This document shows, one piece after another, positions 48,275 through 58,639 of a DNA stretch of 64,000 bases (position 1 is its first letter; each line of letters opens with the position of its first letter). The stretch lies in NCBI GenBank assembly GCA_026399015.1, contig JAPLRS010000042.1, forward strand, positions 1 to 64,000, in the 5' to 3' direction. This DNA comes from Methylococcales bacterium. GTDB lineage: Bacteria > Pseudomonadota > Gammaproteobacteria > Methylococcales > Methylomonadaceae. The translations under genes were made by a program, and so were the position numbers. The notes beneath the pieces were generated by a model. It had not been told where the DNA came from. It did no database searches and saw nothing but the letters and a program-made list of their open reading frames with translations.

Positions 48275-48966
48275 AAGAACAAAAACATACTATAGTCTCT
48301 GATCAAGTTGAAGAGTATCTTAGTCAACACCCAGATTTCTTCCATGAGCATTTAGATTTATTAGAAAAGATGAGTATTCCACACCCCAGTGGAACTGCTG
48401 TCTCGCTTATTTCTAAACAATTAGAAATTTTCAGAAATAAACATCAAGATTTAGAAGAGCAACTTAATGCTTTAGTCACCATTGCCAGAGAAAATGATAA
48501 CTCTGTCATGCGTATGCATAAACTAATCTTAGCTTTACTTGAAACCTGTACCTTAGAAGAAGTGACGCATAATCTAAGAGTGGTTTTTTCAGAATACTTT
48601 TTGACTGACTTTGTTACCTTAAGAATTATTAAAAAATGTCCCGACCCGACAATGTCACAATTTTTTATTGATCCAAATAGTAAAGACTTATTGCCCTTCC
48701 TTAAAGAGCTCACAAGTAATCAACCAAAATGTGGTCGACCCACTATTGCGCAATCAAAGATTCTATTTGGTAACTCTGCACTAGAAATTAAATCATGGGC
48801 TATCATCCCCATGAGTTTTACCGAACTTGAAGGAATTTTAGCAATAGGTAGTCGAGACAAAGAACGCTTTCACCCTAGTATGGGTAATCTATTTTTAACC
48901 CAAATTAGTGAAGTCATCGGTACTCGTTTGATATCCTTATTACGGAACACTATTGATGCAAACTGA
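48271..48966 (+). CDS. DUF484 family protein
   Basis: 231 aa. Soluble protein with N-terminal VEEYLSQHPDFFHEHLDLLEKM (about 11-32), a coiled-coil segment (about 50-90) and a GAF-like C-terminal domain; this is the DUF484 family found between dapF and xerC in gammaproteobacteria. The HPDFFxxH motif is conserved. Biochemical role unknown. It overlaps xerC by 11 bases (counted from the ATG at 48956). Confidence 0.88.
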   Translation: MKEQKHTIVSDQVEEYLSQHPDFFHEHLDLLEKMSIPHPSGTAVSLISKQLEIFRNKHQDLEEQLNALVTIARENDNSVMRMHKLILALLETCTLEEVTHNLRVVFSEYFLTDFVTLRIIKKCPDPTMSQFFIDPNSKDLLPFLKELTSNQPKCGRPTIAQSKILFGNSALEIKSWAIIPMSFTELEGILAIGSRDKERFHPSMGNLFLTQISEVIGTRLISLLRNTIDAN

Positions 48967-49879
48967 TGCTCAACGACTGCTTACAGATTTTTTAGCTCAA
49001 CTAGCTATTGAAAAGCGTGCATCAAAACATACTGTAAAAAATTATCAACGAGATATTACACAACTCACTGACTATTGTATTAACAAAAATATTAGCGCAT
49101 GGAATGCGCTTGGCCAACAAGACATTCGGGCTCATATTGCGAGTCGCCATCGGCAAGGCCTAAGCAGTAGCACTTTACATAGAGAATTATCAGCTATCCG
49201 AAGTTTTTTTAATTACCTTCTTAAACAAAACTTAATCGAAAATAACCCAGCTCAATATGTTAAAGCGCCCAAACAACCCAGAAAACTACCCAAGACGCTT
49301 GATGTTGATCAGATAAAAGGTTTATTAGAGGCTGGTACAAACTCAATTCTGGAAATCCGTGACCTTGCCATGTTTGAGTTATTTTATTCATCTGGAATTC
49401 GTTTAAGTGAACTCAGTGAGCTTAATTTAAATGATATTGACCTAAAAGATAAAACAATTTTAATTCGTTCTGGTAAAGGTGATAAATCTAGAATTCTACC
49501 GATTGGTGGTAAAGCCATTGACGCTTTAAACAATTGGTTAAATCATCGACTCCAAATCAAAAACACGACAGAAGTCGCACTGTTTACTTCCAACAAAAAT
49601 ACCCGACTAGGTCAGAGAAGCATCGAATTGCGACTCAATTTGTGGTGTAAAAGAAAAGGTATAAACGATAAGATTCATCCGCATATGTTAAGACATTCCT
49701 TTGCTAGTCATCTGCTTGAATCGAGTCAAGATTTAAGAGCTATACAAGAACTCTTAGGGCACAGCAATATTAGTACAACACAAATATATACGCATTTAGA
49801 TTTTCAGCACATTGCAGATATATATGATAAATCACATCCACGGGCAAAAAAATTTCCGCAAACCGCTAAGCCTTCCTGA
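48956..49879 (+). CDS. xerC: Tyrosine recombinase XerC
   Basis: 307 aa from ATG 48956. Resolves chromosome dimers at dif with XerD and FtsK. N-terminal SAM-like DNA-binding domain (KRASKHTVKNYQRDI) and C-terminal catalytic domain with the R-K-H-R-H-Y set: SSGIRLSEL (Arg), SGKGDKSR (Lys), HMLRHSFASHLL (His-x-x-Arg), LGHSNISTTQIYTHL (His and nucleophile Tyr). Genomic position (dapF-DUF484-xerC) identifies XerC rather than XerD. Confidence 0.96.
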   Translation: MQTDAQRLLTDFLAQLAIEKRASKHTVKNYQRDITQLTDYCINKNISAWNALGQQDIRAHIASRHRQGLSSSTLHRELSAIRSFFNYLLKQNLIENNPAQYVKAPKQPRKLPKTLDVDQIKGLLEAGTNSILEIRDLAMFELFYSSGIRLSELSELNLNDIDLKDKTILIRSGKGDKSRILPIGGKAIDALNNWLNHRLQIKNTTEVALFTSNKNTRLGQRSIELRLNLWCKRKGINDKIHPHMLRHSFASHLLESSQDLRAIQELLGHSNISTTQIYTHLDFQHIADIYDKSHPRAKKFPQTAKPS

Positions 49880-49973
49880 GCAAGATATGTAAAAACCTGC
49901 TAACATTGCAAATATTTTTTGTACAAACTATTTGTTTTATTAAAAAACACTCCCTCATTACAGGATACTGGAA

Positions 49974-51083
49974 ATGGCAGCACACGACACACTAGATGAG
50001 ACAAAATCCAAAGGAATTTTATGGGGCTTTGGCGTTCTTACACTAACAACTCTAGTCGTACTATTAATTTTAGGTGCTTGGTGGGGTAGTGAGCCTGACC
50101 AATTCAACATTTTGGATGAAGCGCATAAACGTGTTGAAGAGTCTAAGCTTGAATCTAATGAACATCATGAACAACCAGCACATACTGCTGAACCCGCCAA
50201 ACCATCTGAAGACAATGAAGGCGAAGGCGGAGAATTCTCTGAAATTCCCATAGGCTACACCTACACCAACACCTTAGCGCATATTGCGGAAGTTTTATTG
50301 CATAAAAGTGGTGGCTACATCACTAATGACGTTGCACCTCCAGGGGTACTTCTAGACAACATTTCAAACTGGGAATACGGTGCACTTGTTATGTTGCGTG
50401 ACGGTACGACTGCCCTAAGAAATCACTTTGCTAGAGATCAATCTCAATCAGCTGAAGATCCTGATTTAGCGATTGCAGAACCGTATTTTTATTATGAACA
50501 TAATTCTTGGGCTTTACCATCAACTGAAGCCGAATATCAAAAAGGTATCGATGCATTGCATAAATACATGTCTCGTTTACAAAAGTATGGTGGACCTGTC
50601 AAAAAAGCTCAGTTTTACTCTAGAGCTGACAACTTATGGCAATACACAGAGGTTGTTATTAAACGTCTTGGTGGATTATCAACGCGCCTAACTGCAAATA
50701 ACGCTGGCGGTAACTATGGCCCCGGTCTTACGGTTCTTGAAAAACAAGCTGCAGATGATAAAGGCACACCGGTAACTAAAGTTTCTTGGCTAGAAATCGA
50801 CGATATTTTTTATGAAGCGAGAGGCGCAAGTTGGGCTTTATTACATATTCTTAGAGCCATTAAACATGACTTTGCCGATATTCTGTTAGACAAACGCGCT
50901 ATGCGTACTGTGGATATCATGATTAAAGCAATGGAAAATGCACTAACGCCTATTCTTAGCCCAATGATTCTAGATGGTAGCGGTTATGGCTTATTTGCTA
51001 ATTACTCATTAACCATGGCTAATTATATCTCTAGAGCAAATGCGGCGGCACTTGATTTGCGTGACATCATGAACAGAGGCTAA
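49974..51083 (+). CDS. DUF2333 family membrane protein
   Basis: 369 aa. One N-terminal membrane helix (about 16-37), an acidic linker (about 55-85) and a large periplasmic helical domain containing IPIGYTYTNTLAHIAEVLL, GGYITNDVAPPGVLLDNISNWEYG and RADNLWQYTEVVIKRLGGLSTRLT, which define DUF2333. GGATACTGG precedes the ATG. The companion DUF4389 gene starts 8 bases downstream; the two are usually neighbours in gammaproteobacteria. Possibly an envelope function; none is established to my knowledge. Confidence 0.85.
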   Translation: MAAHDTLDETKSKGILWGFGVLTLTTLVVLLILGAWWGSEPDQFNILDEAHKRVEESKLESNEHHEQPAHTAEPAKPSEDNEGEGGEFSEIPIGYTYTNTLAHIAEVLLHKSGGYITNDVAPPGVLLDNISNWEYGALVMLRDGTTALRNHFARDQSQSAEDPDLAIAEPYFYYEHNSWALPSTEAEYQKGIDALHKYMSRLQKYGGPVKKAQFYSRADNLWQYTEVVIKRLGGLSTRLTANNAGGNYGPGLTVLEKQAADDKGTPVTKVSWLEIDDIFYEARGASWALLHILRAIKHDFADILLDKRAMRTVDIMIKAMENALTPILSPMILDGSGYGLFANYSLTMANYISRANAAALDLRDIMNRG

Positions 51084-51091
51084 TTTAAGGC

Positions 51092-51391
51092 ATGGATGAG
51101 AAAATAAACTACAACCTCACTCAAGTAAATACTTGGAAACGTATTTTATTTATGCTTATTTTCGCAGCAATAGGTTCATTCGTAAGAATCATGGTATGGG
51201 GGGTTATCTTATTACAAGTTGCCTCCACATTACTAACTGGCAAAACCAACCCAAATATTTTGAGTTTTGGTCAAAATCTGTCTACATATACTTATCAGAT
51301 TTTACTCTTTATGACTTTTAATACCGAGACCCTTCCCTTTCCATTTTCTGAATGGAACAGTAACTCAGAGAAAAATCTACTCAATAAATAA
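51092..51391 (+). CDS. DUF4389 family small membrane protein
   Basis: 99 aa with two membrane helices (about 17-38 and 40-55) and the motif WKRILFMLIFAAIGSFVR followed by FGQNLSTYTYQILLFMTFNTE, typical of DUF4389. It follows the DUF2333 gene by 8 bases and is likely made with it. Role unknown. Confidence 0.85.
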   Translation: MDEKINYNLTQVNTWKRILFMLIFAAIGSFVRIMVWGVILLQVASTLLTGKTNPNILSFGQNLSTYTYQILLFMTFNTETLPFPFSEWNSNSEKNLLNK

Positions 51392-51396
51392 AAAAC

Positions 51397-51423
51397 TCAA
51401 CCCAATCGATTATATTGGGTTGA
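51397..51423 (-). terminator. Terminator between DUF4389 gene and darP
   Basis: TCAACCCAAT (51397-51406) and ATTGGGTTGA (51414-51423) form a perfect 10-bp stem. On the minus strand the stem is followed by a T-run (from the plus-strand A-run at 51390-51395), so it serves darP; it may also work in the other direction. Confidence 0.75.
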
Positions 51424-51441
51424 ATATCTATTTAAGTACGG

Positions 51442-52110
51442 CTATTCATCCTCATCGTCTTCATAGTCGTCATCATCTTCTATGTCAAACTCATAAAACT
51501 CAGCATCATCATCTTCTTCGGAAACTACGTTACTATCGACAAAGTCTTCGTAGTCAAAATCATCATCAATGTTTAATAATGATTTTAAATATCGATATAG
51601 CAACCGAGAAGACTTGGGTGGCTTATTAGTTTCGGTTTCTTTTTGAATATTACGCAACAACTGTCTAACTTGCTGCCTGTCGGCCTCGGGATGCTCATTC
51701 AAAAATGCAGTCAGAGCCTCTTGTCCACCATTGACTAATCTATCTCGCCATCGCTCTACAATATGGTGCTCCCTTACACCATGAGCACTTTTATTTTTTA
51801 TTCTCGCTAACTTTTCTAAAATAGGATCTACATCTATCTTATTTAACTGCCCTGTTATGTACTTTAAAAGCCGCTTTCTAGCCCCTTTATGTGGCATTTT
51901 GGACACTTCTAAAATCGCTTTATGGATATTCTCAGGCAACTCTAATGTATTGATTTGAGTAACCGATAATTCTGAAATCTCTTCACTTAAGGCGAAGAGA
52001 GCAGCCATATCTTTCTTTATTTGGGTTTTATTTGGCCGAACGGCGTAATAAACTATTTGTCCTTGATCATCATATTCATACTCATAATCAAACTCTTGCT
52101 CTTCATTCAT
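51442..52110 (-). CDS. darP: DarP/YjgA-like ribosome biogenesis protein with acidic tail
   Basis: 222 aa. DUF615 family; E. coli DarP (YjgA) binds pre-50S particles and helps late large-subunit assembly. The family core spans about 24-160: RPNKTQIKKDMAALFALSEEI, LPENIHKAILEVSKMPHKGARKRLLKYI and HHIVERWRDRLVNGG. It differs from usual members by an extra acidic N-terminus (EEQEFDYEYEYDDQG) and a C-terminal tail of about 50 residues made mostly of Asp, Glu, Tyr and Phe. The acidic ends may mimic RNA or bind basic ribosomal proteins, which is inference. Confidence 0.88.
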   Translation of the reverse strand: MNEEQEFDYEYEYDDQGQIVYYAVRPNKTQIKKDMAALFALSEEISELSVTQINTLELPENIHKAILEVSKMPHKGARKRLLKYITGQLNKIDVDPILEKLARIKNKSAHGVREHHIVERWRDRLVNGGQEALTAFLNEHPEADRQQVRQLLRNIQKETETNKPPKSSRLLYRYLKSLLNIDDDFDYEDFVDSNVVSEEDDDAEFYEFDIEDDDDYEDDEDE

Positions 52111-52309
52111 CTTATATCAAACCATCATACATAAAAATTCACCCCCTAAAGCCTATAAATTAGCGACCTTATTGGCCTCAGCTTAACTTAAATACACTAA
52201 CTAAGACTTCTTGAATGTCCTTAGTTATTTTACCACAGACAACCTTAGACCCCATTAAGCCAAGATAAGTATTGATATTACATTTAAAACGGAGATGACT
52301 GTACAAATT

Positions 52310-52318
52310 TGCGATAAT
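52310..52318 (+). promoter_or_regulatory. Extended -10 promoter of rdgC
   Basis: TGCGATAAT at 52310-52318 combines TGN with GATAAT, 37 bases before the rdgC ATG; no good -35 box is visible. Confidence 0.4.
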
Positions 52319-52354
52319 ACTCAGATCATTAACTATTAAGGATATAACCTACCC

Positions 52355-53263
52355 ATGTGGTTTAAAAATCTCACTATTTTCCGCCTTACCGAAAGCTTCT
52401 TATTATCAACTGAAGAGTTAGAACAAAAACTGGCTACATTAGCCTTTCATCATTGTGGACCTCATGAAGAATTTAGCCTTGGATGGACCAGCCCTTTAGG
52501 TAAATCTGGACAACAACTAACTCATTCCAGCAATGGTTTCATAATGCTCTGTGGTAAAAAAGAAGAACGAGTTTTACCGTCGGCTGTTATTAACGAACTT
52601 GTACAAGAAAAAATTTCTGAAAAAGAAGATCAACAAGCAAGAAAACTTTCAAAAAAAGAACGCACTGAAATCAAGGATGAAATTATCTTTGATTCCTTAC
52701 CCAAAGCCTTTACTTTTTCACGAAAAATCTATCTCTATATAGACCCAAAAGATGGCTATGTTATCGTTGATTCCGCTTCTGCCAAAAGTGCGGAAGATAT
52801 TCTTAGTTTACTAAGAAAGTCTCTCGGGTCTTTACCAGCCATTCCGCTGAATACTATTAATAAACCAAGTACAGTAATGACAGACTGGCTACTAACCCAA
52901 CAAGTCCCTAGTGGCATTACTATTGAAGACGAATGTGAATTACGCTCACCAGAGGAGTCTGGCAGTATTATTCGTTGTAAACGTCACGATCTATCCTTAC
53001 CCGAAATTAAAAATCACTTAGATAGTGGCAAAGAAGCCATAAAACTCGCTGTCAGTTGGGAGGAACGCTTATCTTTTATAATTGATGAAAACTTAGCAAT
53101 TAAGCGCCTGCGTTTTTTAGAATTGATTCAAGATCAAGTTTCAGATATTGAAGTTAATGATGCCGCGGCACAATTCGATGTAGACTTCTCGATTATGTCT
53201 GCAGAACTGGCTAATTTTATTCCGCGCTTACTAGATTTATTTGGTGGTGAAATTCAGGCATAA
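52355..53263 (+). CDS. rdgC: Recombination-associated protein RdgC
   Basis: 302 aa. Ring-forming dsDNA-binding protein that restrains RecA-mediated recombination. Begins MWFKNLTIFRLTESF, then LGWTSPLG, LPSAVINELVQEKI and LYIDPKDGYVIVDSASAKSAEDIL, all RdgC hallmarks, and ends with a DLFGGE segment. Length is normal. It stands alone, with its own promoter and terminator. Confidence 0.96.
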   Translation: MWFKNLTIFRLTESFLLSTEELEQKLATLAFHHCGPHEEFSLGWTSPLGKSGQQLTHSSNGFIMLCGKKEERVLPSAVINELVQEKISEKEDQQARKLSKKERTEIKDEIIFDSLPKAFTFSRKIYLYIDPKDGYVIVDSASAKSAEDILSLLRKSLGSLPAIPLNTINKPSTVMTDWLLTQQVPSGITIEDECELRSPEESGSIIRCKRHDLSLPEIKNHLDSGKEAIKLAVSWEERLSFIIDENLAIKRLRFLELIQDQVSDIEVNDAAAQFDVDFSIMSAELANFIPRLLDLFGGEIQA

Positions 53264-53297
53264 AAAAAGCCCGGTGGTTTTAACCACCGGGCTTTTT
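53264..53297. terminator. Strong bidirectional terminator between rdgC and lipoprotein gene
   Basis: GCCCGGTGGTT (53269-53279) pairs with AACCACCGGGC (53282-53292), flanked by seven A residues on the left and five T residues on the right, so it ends transcripts from both convergent genes. Confidence 0.92.
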
Positions 53298-53318
53298 CAG
53301 CTCGAAAGCAATGTTGAA

Positions 53319-53597
53319 TTATTTCAACATTGATTTTTTGAACAAGTTGTCCAATTTGCTGTTAGTGTCTTGTGCGTATTGAGCTGCACGGTTAGCAGCA
53401 GACTCAGCAGCAGCAGCAGTTGCAGCAGCAGCGTCAGCAGCAGCTTTTGCGCTAGCAGCGTCAGAAGAAGCAGAAGCTACTGAAGATTTCAAACCGTCGA
53501 TTTGTGATTGAAGACCTTCGATGTCAGAGTTAGTTGCACAACCAACTACTAAGCTAGCAACCATTGCGATCATTGATAATTTAATTACTTTTTTCAT
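53319..53597 (-). CDS. Alanine-zipper outer-membrane lipoprotein (Lpp/OprI type)
   Basis: 92 aa from the ATG at 53597, preceded by AAGGAAA. Signal peptide MKKVIKLSMIAMVASL with lipobox VVGC (Cys20). The mature protein is a short coiled coil rich in alanine (DAASAKAAADAAAATAAAAE), the alanine-zipper class that forms trimers in the envelope, ending LDNLFKKSMLK. The terminal Lys could be attached to peptidoglycan as in Braun lipoprotein; the L,D-transpeptidase gene just upstream on the same strand makes this attractive but unproven. A near-perfect -10 and strong terminator suggest high expression. Confidence 0.88.
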   Translation of the reverse strand: MKKVIKLSMIAMVASLVVGCATNSDIEGLQSQIDGLKSSVASASSDAASAKAAADAAAATAAAAESAANRAAQYAQDTNSKLDNLFKKSMLK

Positions 53598-53634
53598 ATT
53601 ATTTTCCTTAGTCAGAGTTATTACTACAAAAAAC

Positions 53635-53640
53635 ATTATA
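53635..53640 (-). promoter_or_regulatory. -10 element of lipoprotein gene
   Basis: Perfect TATAAT on the minus strand, 38 bases before the lipoprotein ATG, implying a leader of about 30 bases. The -35 region is poorly matched. Confidence 0.45.
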
Positions 53641-53681
53641 GCTGGCACAGATTTTACCAGTTTTTAAAGATTTTTCCAGCT

Positions 53682-54224
53682 TTATTTTATTTTTACTACC
53701 GTTCCCGTTTCCACTAACTGACTTAAATGATCAATTTGCGGGTTAGTTAACGCAATACATCCATGAGTCCAATCGAATGCCTGATGAATCTTTAAATCAG
53801 CATGACCAAGCCCGTGAATACCTATTTGCCCGCCTAAAGGAGTGTTTTGTGGCGGTATCTGTTTATACTGATGCGCAGTCACAATACGATCGAAGGTAGA
53901 TCGATCAATAACCCCTTTATGCAAAGCCTTCTCTGCATCTGCAGCAGAAGGATAAGTTAAGCCAAAAAACCGTCTAAAGATACTTTTTGCACCTACCCAC
54001 CCAATTCTATATTCACCGAAAGGCGTAATATTATCGCCTCGATGACTCTTTGACCCTGCACCACCTCTCCCAATTGCGATAGACTCTAGCGTCTCTATGG
54101 TTTGCTCACCTTTTTTAACTTCAATTTTACGCGCATGCGTATCAACTAATAACCACACATCTGAATCTGCAAAAACTGCAAAAGAAACAAAACTAAAGAA
54201 CAACAAAGAATAAATTCGTAACAT
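53682..54224 (-). CDS. L,D-transpeptidase family protein
   Basis: 180 aa. A signal peptide (about 1-19, ending FAVFADSD) is followed by a YkuD domain. The catalytic signature reads GIHGLGHADLKIHQAFDWTHGCIAL at about 135-159 with nucleophile Cys157. DVWLLVDTHARKIEVKKGE is the usual first strand pair. YkuD proteins make 3-3 cross-links or attach lipoproteins to diaminopimelate in peptidoglycan. The alanine-zipper lipoprotein gene lies 84 bases downstream on the same strand. Confidence 0.88.
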   Translation of the reverse strand: MLRIYSLLFFSFVSFAVFADSDVWLLVDTHARKIEVKKGEQTIETLESIAIGRGGAGSKSHRGDNITPFGEYRIGWVGAKSIFRRFFGLTYPSAADAEKALHKGVIDRSTFDRIVTAHQYKQIPPQNTPLGGQIGIHGLGHADLKIHQAFDWTHGCIALTNPQIDHLSQLVETGTVVKIK

Positions 54225-54275
54225 ATTAATTTTAGACTAGACCTACATTTTGGTGTATTTTATCAACCACGTTAA

Positions 54276-55931
<1,656 letters not shown>

Positions 55932-55952
55932 GTAATCTCTACTATTCTAAAC

Positions 55953-55988
55953 AACATTAGAGACGTAAACTGCTACGTCTCTAATGTT
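55953..55988. terminator. Long perfect hairpin between convergent pgm and ZIP gene
   Basis: AACATTAGAGACGTA (55953-55967) and TACGTCTCTAATGTT (55974-55988) form a perfect 15-bp stem with a 6-base loop in the 64-base gap between convergent genes. There is no T-run on either side, but position supports a bidirectional transcript-end structure. Confidence 0.6.
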
Positions 55989-55995
55989 GACATAC

Positions 55996-56823
55996 TTAAT
56001 CTGGTTTTATGCTATGAGCAAAATCATGCATAAGACAAATCAATAATACACCTGCCACAATTAAAGCAATTTGTTGCAAAGAAGTTTTAATATCCGTTTT
56101 AGTGTGCAATGAGGGTATCAAATCAGCGACGGCAATATAAATAAAACTTGAAGCAGCCAACGCCAAGAAGAATGGCAAACTTTCATGCAAGTCCTCCAAA
56201 CTAAAATAAGCTAAAACACCGCCCAACACAGTAGTTAAACTAGCAAGCACATTATAAAACAATGCCTTACCACGCGAATATCCGCTATCTAATAAAATCG
56301 CAAAATCACCAACTTCTTGTGGAATTTCATGAGCGGCAACCGCCAAACTCGTCACAATACCTAGTTGTACATCTGTTAAAAATGCCGCAGAAATTAGAAT
56401 ACCATCCACAAAATTATGAATACTATCCCCTAAAATAATTAAAGCACCTGCAGATTTTTTTACACCATGGCCATGTGAGTGAGCATGATGATTATCATGC
56501 TGGTGATCATCACCATGTGCTTCGCAATGCCCGGCATGACAATGTCGCCAAACCAATAGTTTTTCTAGCACAAAAAAACCAAGAATACCCACTAAAATGG
56601 TTCCGGATAAGGTTTGAAATTGCTCTGCTTTAACCAATTCAAAAGCTTCAGGAATTAAACCCCAAAATGCCACAGACAATAATGCACCAATCGCAAAACT
56701 AATCCCATGTGGTAATACTGCTTTTCTATGCTCTTCGCTTAATAACAAAAAAACCGCTGCAGCCAAAACGCTTAACACGCCTCCAACAGCTGTAAAGATA
56801 ATAATTAATAACAACAAATTCAC
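55996..56823 (-). CDS. ZIP family metal transporter
   Basis: 275 aa, about eight membrane helices. HNFVDGILI (about 142-150) and HEIPQEVGDFAIL (about 171-183) carry the metal-binding residues of helices 4 and 5 of ZIP transporters. A His-rich cytoplasmic loop at about 93-119 (HCHAGHCEAHGDDHQHDNHH onwards) probably senses or buffers zinc. The inner-membrane protein should import Zn2+ or Fe2+; the exact metal is not certain. Starts one base after the pgeF stop, so both are likely one transcript. Confidence 0.9.
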   Translation of the reverse strand: MNLLLLIIIFTAVGGVLSVLAAAVFLLLSEEHRKAVLPHGISFAIGALLSVAFWGLIPEAFELVKAEQFQTLSGTILVGILGFFVLEKLLVWRHCHAGHCEAHGDDHQHDNHHAHSHGHGVKKSAGALIILGDSIHNFVDGILISAAFLTDVQLGIVTSLAVAAHEIPQEVGDFAILLDSGYSRGKALFYNVLASLTTVLGGVLAYFSLEDLHESLPFFLALAASSFIYIAVADLIPSLHTKTDIKTSLQQIALIVAGVLLICLMHDFAHSIKPD

Positions 56824-56824
56824 T

Positions 56825-57589
56825 TTATGATTTTCTCCAAATTAAAGAAGCCATTCGACCCGTTTGCCTATCCCTACGATAAGAGTAATAAAGCTCCTGC
56901 TCCATAAAGGTACAAGCATTACCACCATAAATATCTTCTACACCTAAAGTGGCTAACTCAATGCGAGCCAACTGATAAATATCAGCTAACCATTTAGCAC
57001 TAGATATCTGTATAAAAGCACACTGATTCGCTTTATTTTTATTCACAAAAGCTTCCAGCACTTCTACACCCACCTCGAAACATTTTGGACCAATTGCTGG
57101 ACCTAACCAAACCATGTAATTAGCGCCCTGTTTTGCTGCACCCACTGAGTTATTGAACAACGCATTAAGAGTATTACTTATAACACCTGCAGCTAATCCT
57201 TTCCATCCTGCATGAACCGCTGCGACCTGCAATCCATCTTTAGAGCAAATTAATAATGGCAAACAATCTGCAGTTAATACAGCACAAACCACCTCTAACT
57301 TATTCGTAAAACTCGCATCAGCTTGCTGTAGTAACGATGTATTGTTTATTTCTATGACACGATCACTATGTATCTGATCTAACCAAATTGGCTCATTAGG
57401 TAACTCTAAAACGCTCTTGATAAAATGCCGATTCCTTAATACAGCCTCTGGATCGTCCCCTACATGTAAAGCAGGATTTAGACTAGCAAAAGGACTCTTA
57501 CTAACACCGCCAAATCTTAAAGTCGTTGCCACACCAATATTTGCCGGCGCAGGCCAGTCAGGCAATAAAAAACTACTCAAATTACTCAT
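56825..57589 (-). CDS. pgeF: Peptidoglycan editing factor PgeF (YfiH, multicopper-like)
   Basis: 254 aa. Cu-independent or Zn-dependent hydrolase-fold protein that in E. coli removes misincorporated L-Ser-containing precursors from peptidoglycan; also called polyphenol oxidase or purine nucleoside phosphorylase. VCAVLTADCLPLLI (about 99-112), VAAVHAGWKGLAAGV (about 124-138) and LGPAIGPKCFEVG (about 163-175) hold the catalytic His/Cys residues. Overlaps the end of rluD by eight bases, the usual rluD-pgeF arrangement. Confidence 0.93.
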   Translation of the reverse strand: MSNLSSFLLPDWPAPANIGVATTLRFGGVSKSPFASLNPALHVGDDPEAVLRNRHFIKSVLELPNEPIWLDQIHSDRVIEINNTSLLQQADASFTNKLEVVCAVLTADCLPLLICSKDGLQVAAVHAGWKGLAAGVISNTLNALFNNSVGAAKQGANYMVWLGPAIGPKCFEVGVEVLEAFVNKNKANQCAFIQISSAKWLADIYQLARIELATLGVEDIYGGNACTFMEQELYYSYRRDRQTGRMASLIWRKS

Positions 57590-58520
57590 TAGCGGCTAAA
57601 GCTTCCAATAAACGCACCATATCATCTGGTAATGGCTGTACCCATTCAACATATTCATTTGTAACAGGATGCTGTAAACCTAACTTCGCAGCATGTAAAG
57701 CTTGGCGTTTAAATCCTCGAAGCTCTTTTTCCAACTCAGCACTACAACCAGCCGGCATTTGAAATCTACCACCATATACTTGATCACCAACTAAAGGAAA
57801 TCGAATATGAGACATATGTACTCGTATTTGGTGAGTACGCCCCGTTTCTAACTTAACACGCACAAAAGTATGACGTGCAAAACGCGTATCAACACGATAA
57901 TGCGTTATAGAATCTTTTCCAGATTCACGAACCGCGTAGCGCTTACGATCTGTAGGATGTCGGGCAATGGGTTCATCCACAGTCCCACCGGCGGTCATAC
58001 GCCCACGCGTAATAGCTAGATACTCTCGGTTGATAGTACGCTCTTGCAATTGCTGAGTCAGGCTATTATGTGCCTGTAATGTCTTAGCAATCATCAAAAT
58101 ACCACTCGTTTCTTTATCAATTCTATGCACAATACCTGCTCTAGGTAAAGTTTCTAAATTAGAATCATGATTTAGTAAACCATTCAGTAAAGTACCATGC
58201 CAATTACCTACCGCAGGGTGAACCACCATTCCCGCAGGCTTATTGACAATTAAAATACTTTCATCCTCAAAGATAATATCCAGAGGGATTTCTTCAGGCT
58301 CAGAGTTAATAACTACCTCAGCCTCCGCATCCAACTCTATTTCTTCACCTCCCTCTAATTTATCTCTTGGTTTAAGCACTAAACCATTCACTTTAACGCG
58401 CCCAGCTTTAACCCAGGTTTGCAATTTACTGCGTGAATAATCTGCAAATAATTCTGCAAGGACTTGGTCCAAGCGCATACCTGCCATTTCGTTAGGAACT
58501 TCTGCTGTTAATCTTGTCAT
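57582..58520 (-). CDS. rluD: 23S rRNA pseudouridine synthase RluD
   Basis: 312 aa from the ATG at 58518-58520; longer upstream starts would overlap bamD. Makes pseudouridines 1911/1915/1917 in helix 69 of 23S rRNA. S4 RNA-binding domain at about 15-70 (MRLDQVLAELFADYSRSKLQTWV), then the pseudouridine synthase domain with catalytic Asp in VHRIDKETSGILMIAKT (about 110-126). GRTHQIRVHMSHI and the C-terminal LGLQHP are typical. Divergent from bamD, as in other gammaproteobacteria. Confidence 0.94.
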   Translation of the reverse strand: MTRLTAEVPNEMAGMRLDQVLAELFADYSRSKLQTWVKAGRVKVNGLVLKPRDKLEGGEEIELDAEAEVVINSEPEEIPLDIIFEDESILIVNKPAGMVVHPAVGNWHGTLLNGLLNHDSNLETLPRAGIVHRIDKETSGILMIAKTLQAHNSLTQQLQERTINREYLAITRGRMTAGGTVDEPIARHPTDRKRYAVRESGKDSITHYRVDTRFARHTFVRVKLETGRTHQIRVHMSHIRFPLVGDQVYGGRFQMPAGCSAELEKELRGFKRQALHAAKLGLQHPVTNEYVEWVQPLPDDMVRLLEALAANE

Positions 58521-58552
58521 AACAAGTTCTTCTGAATAACCCATAGTTAAGT

Positions 58553-58558
58553 TATACT
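58553..58558 (+). promoter_or_regulatory. -10 element upstream of bamD
   Basis: TATACT with a weak TTCTGA -35 17 bases upstream, in the 119-base space between rluD and bamD. It would give an untranslated leader of about 75 bases. Confidence 0.3.
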
Positions 58559-58639
58559 CGCATGTTAATAAGGCAAATTCAATTATGCCTTTTTTATCCT
58601 GCAAGAAAACCTCTAATATTACAACGTGTCGTTGGTACT

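Noticed and set aside
58521-58639. Longer N-termini for RluD and BamD overlapping each other
   Set aside because: Extended forms would overlap and place the BamD signal peptide internally; ATG 58520 (minus) and ATG 58640 (plus) fit the families.
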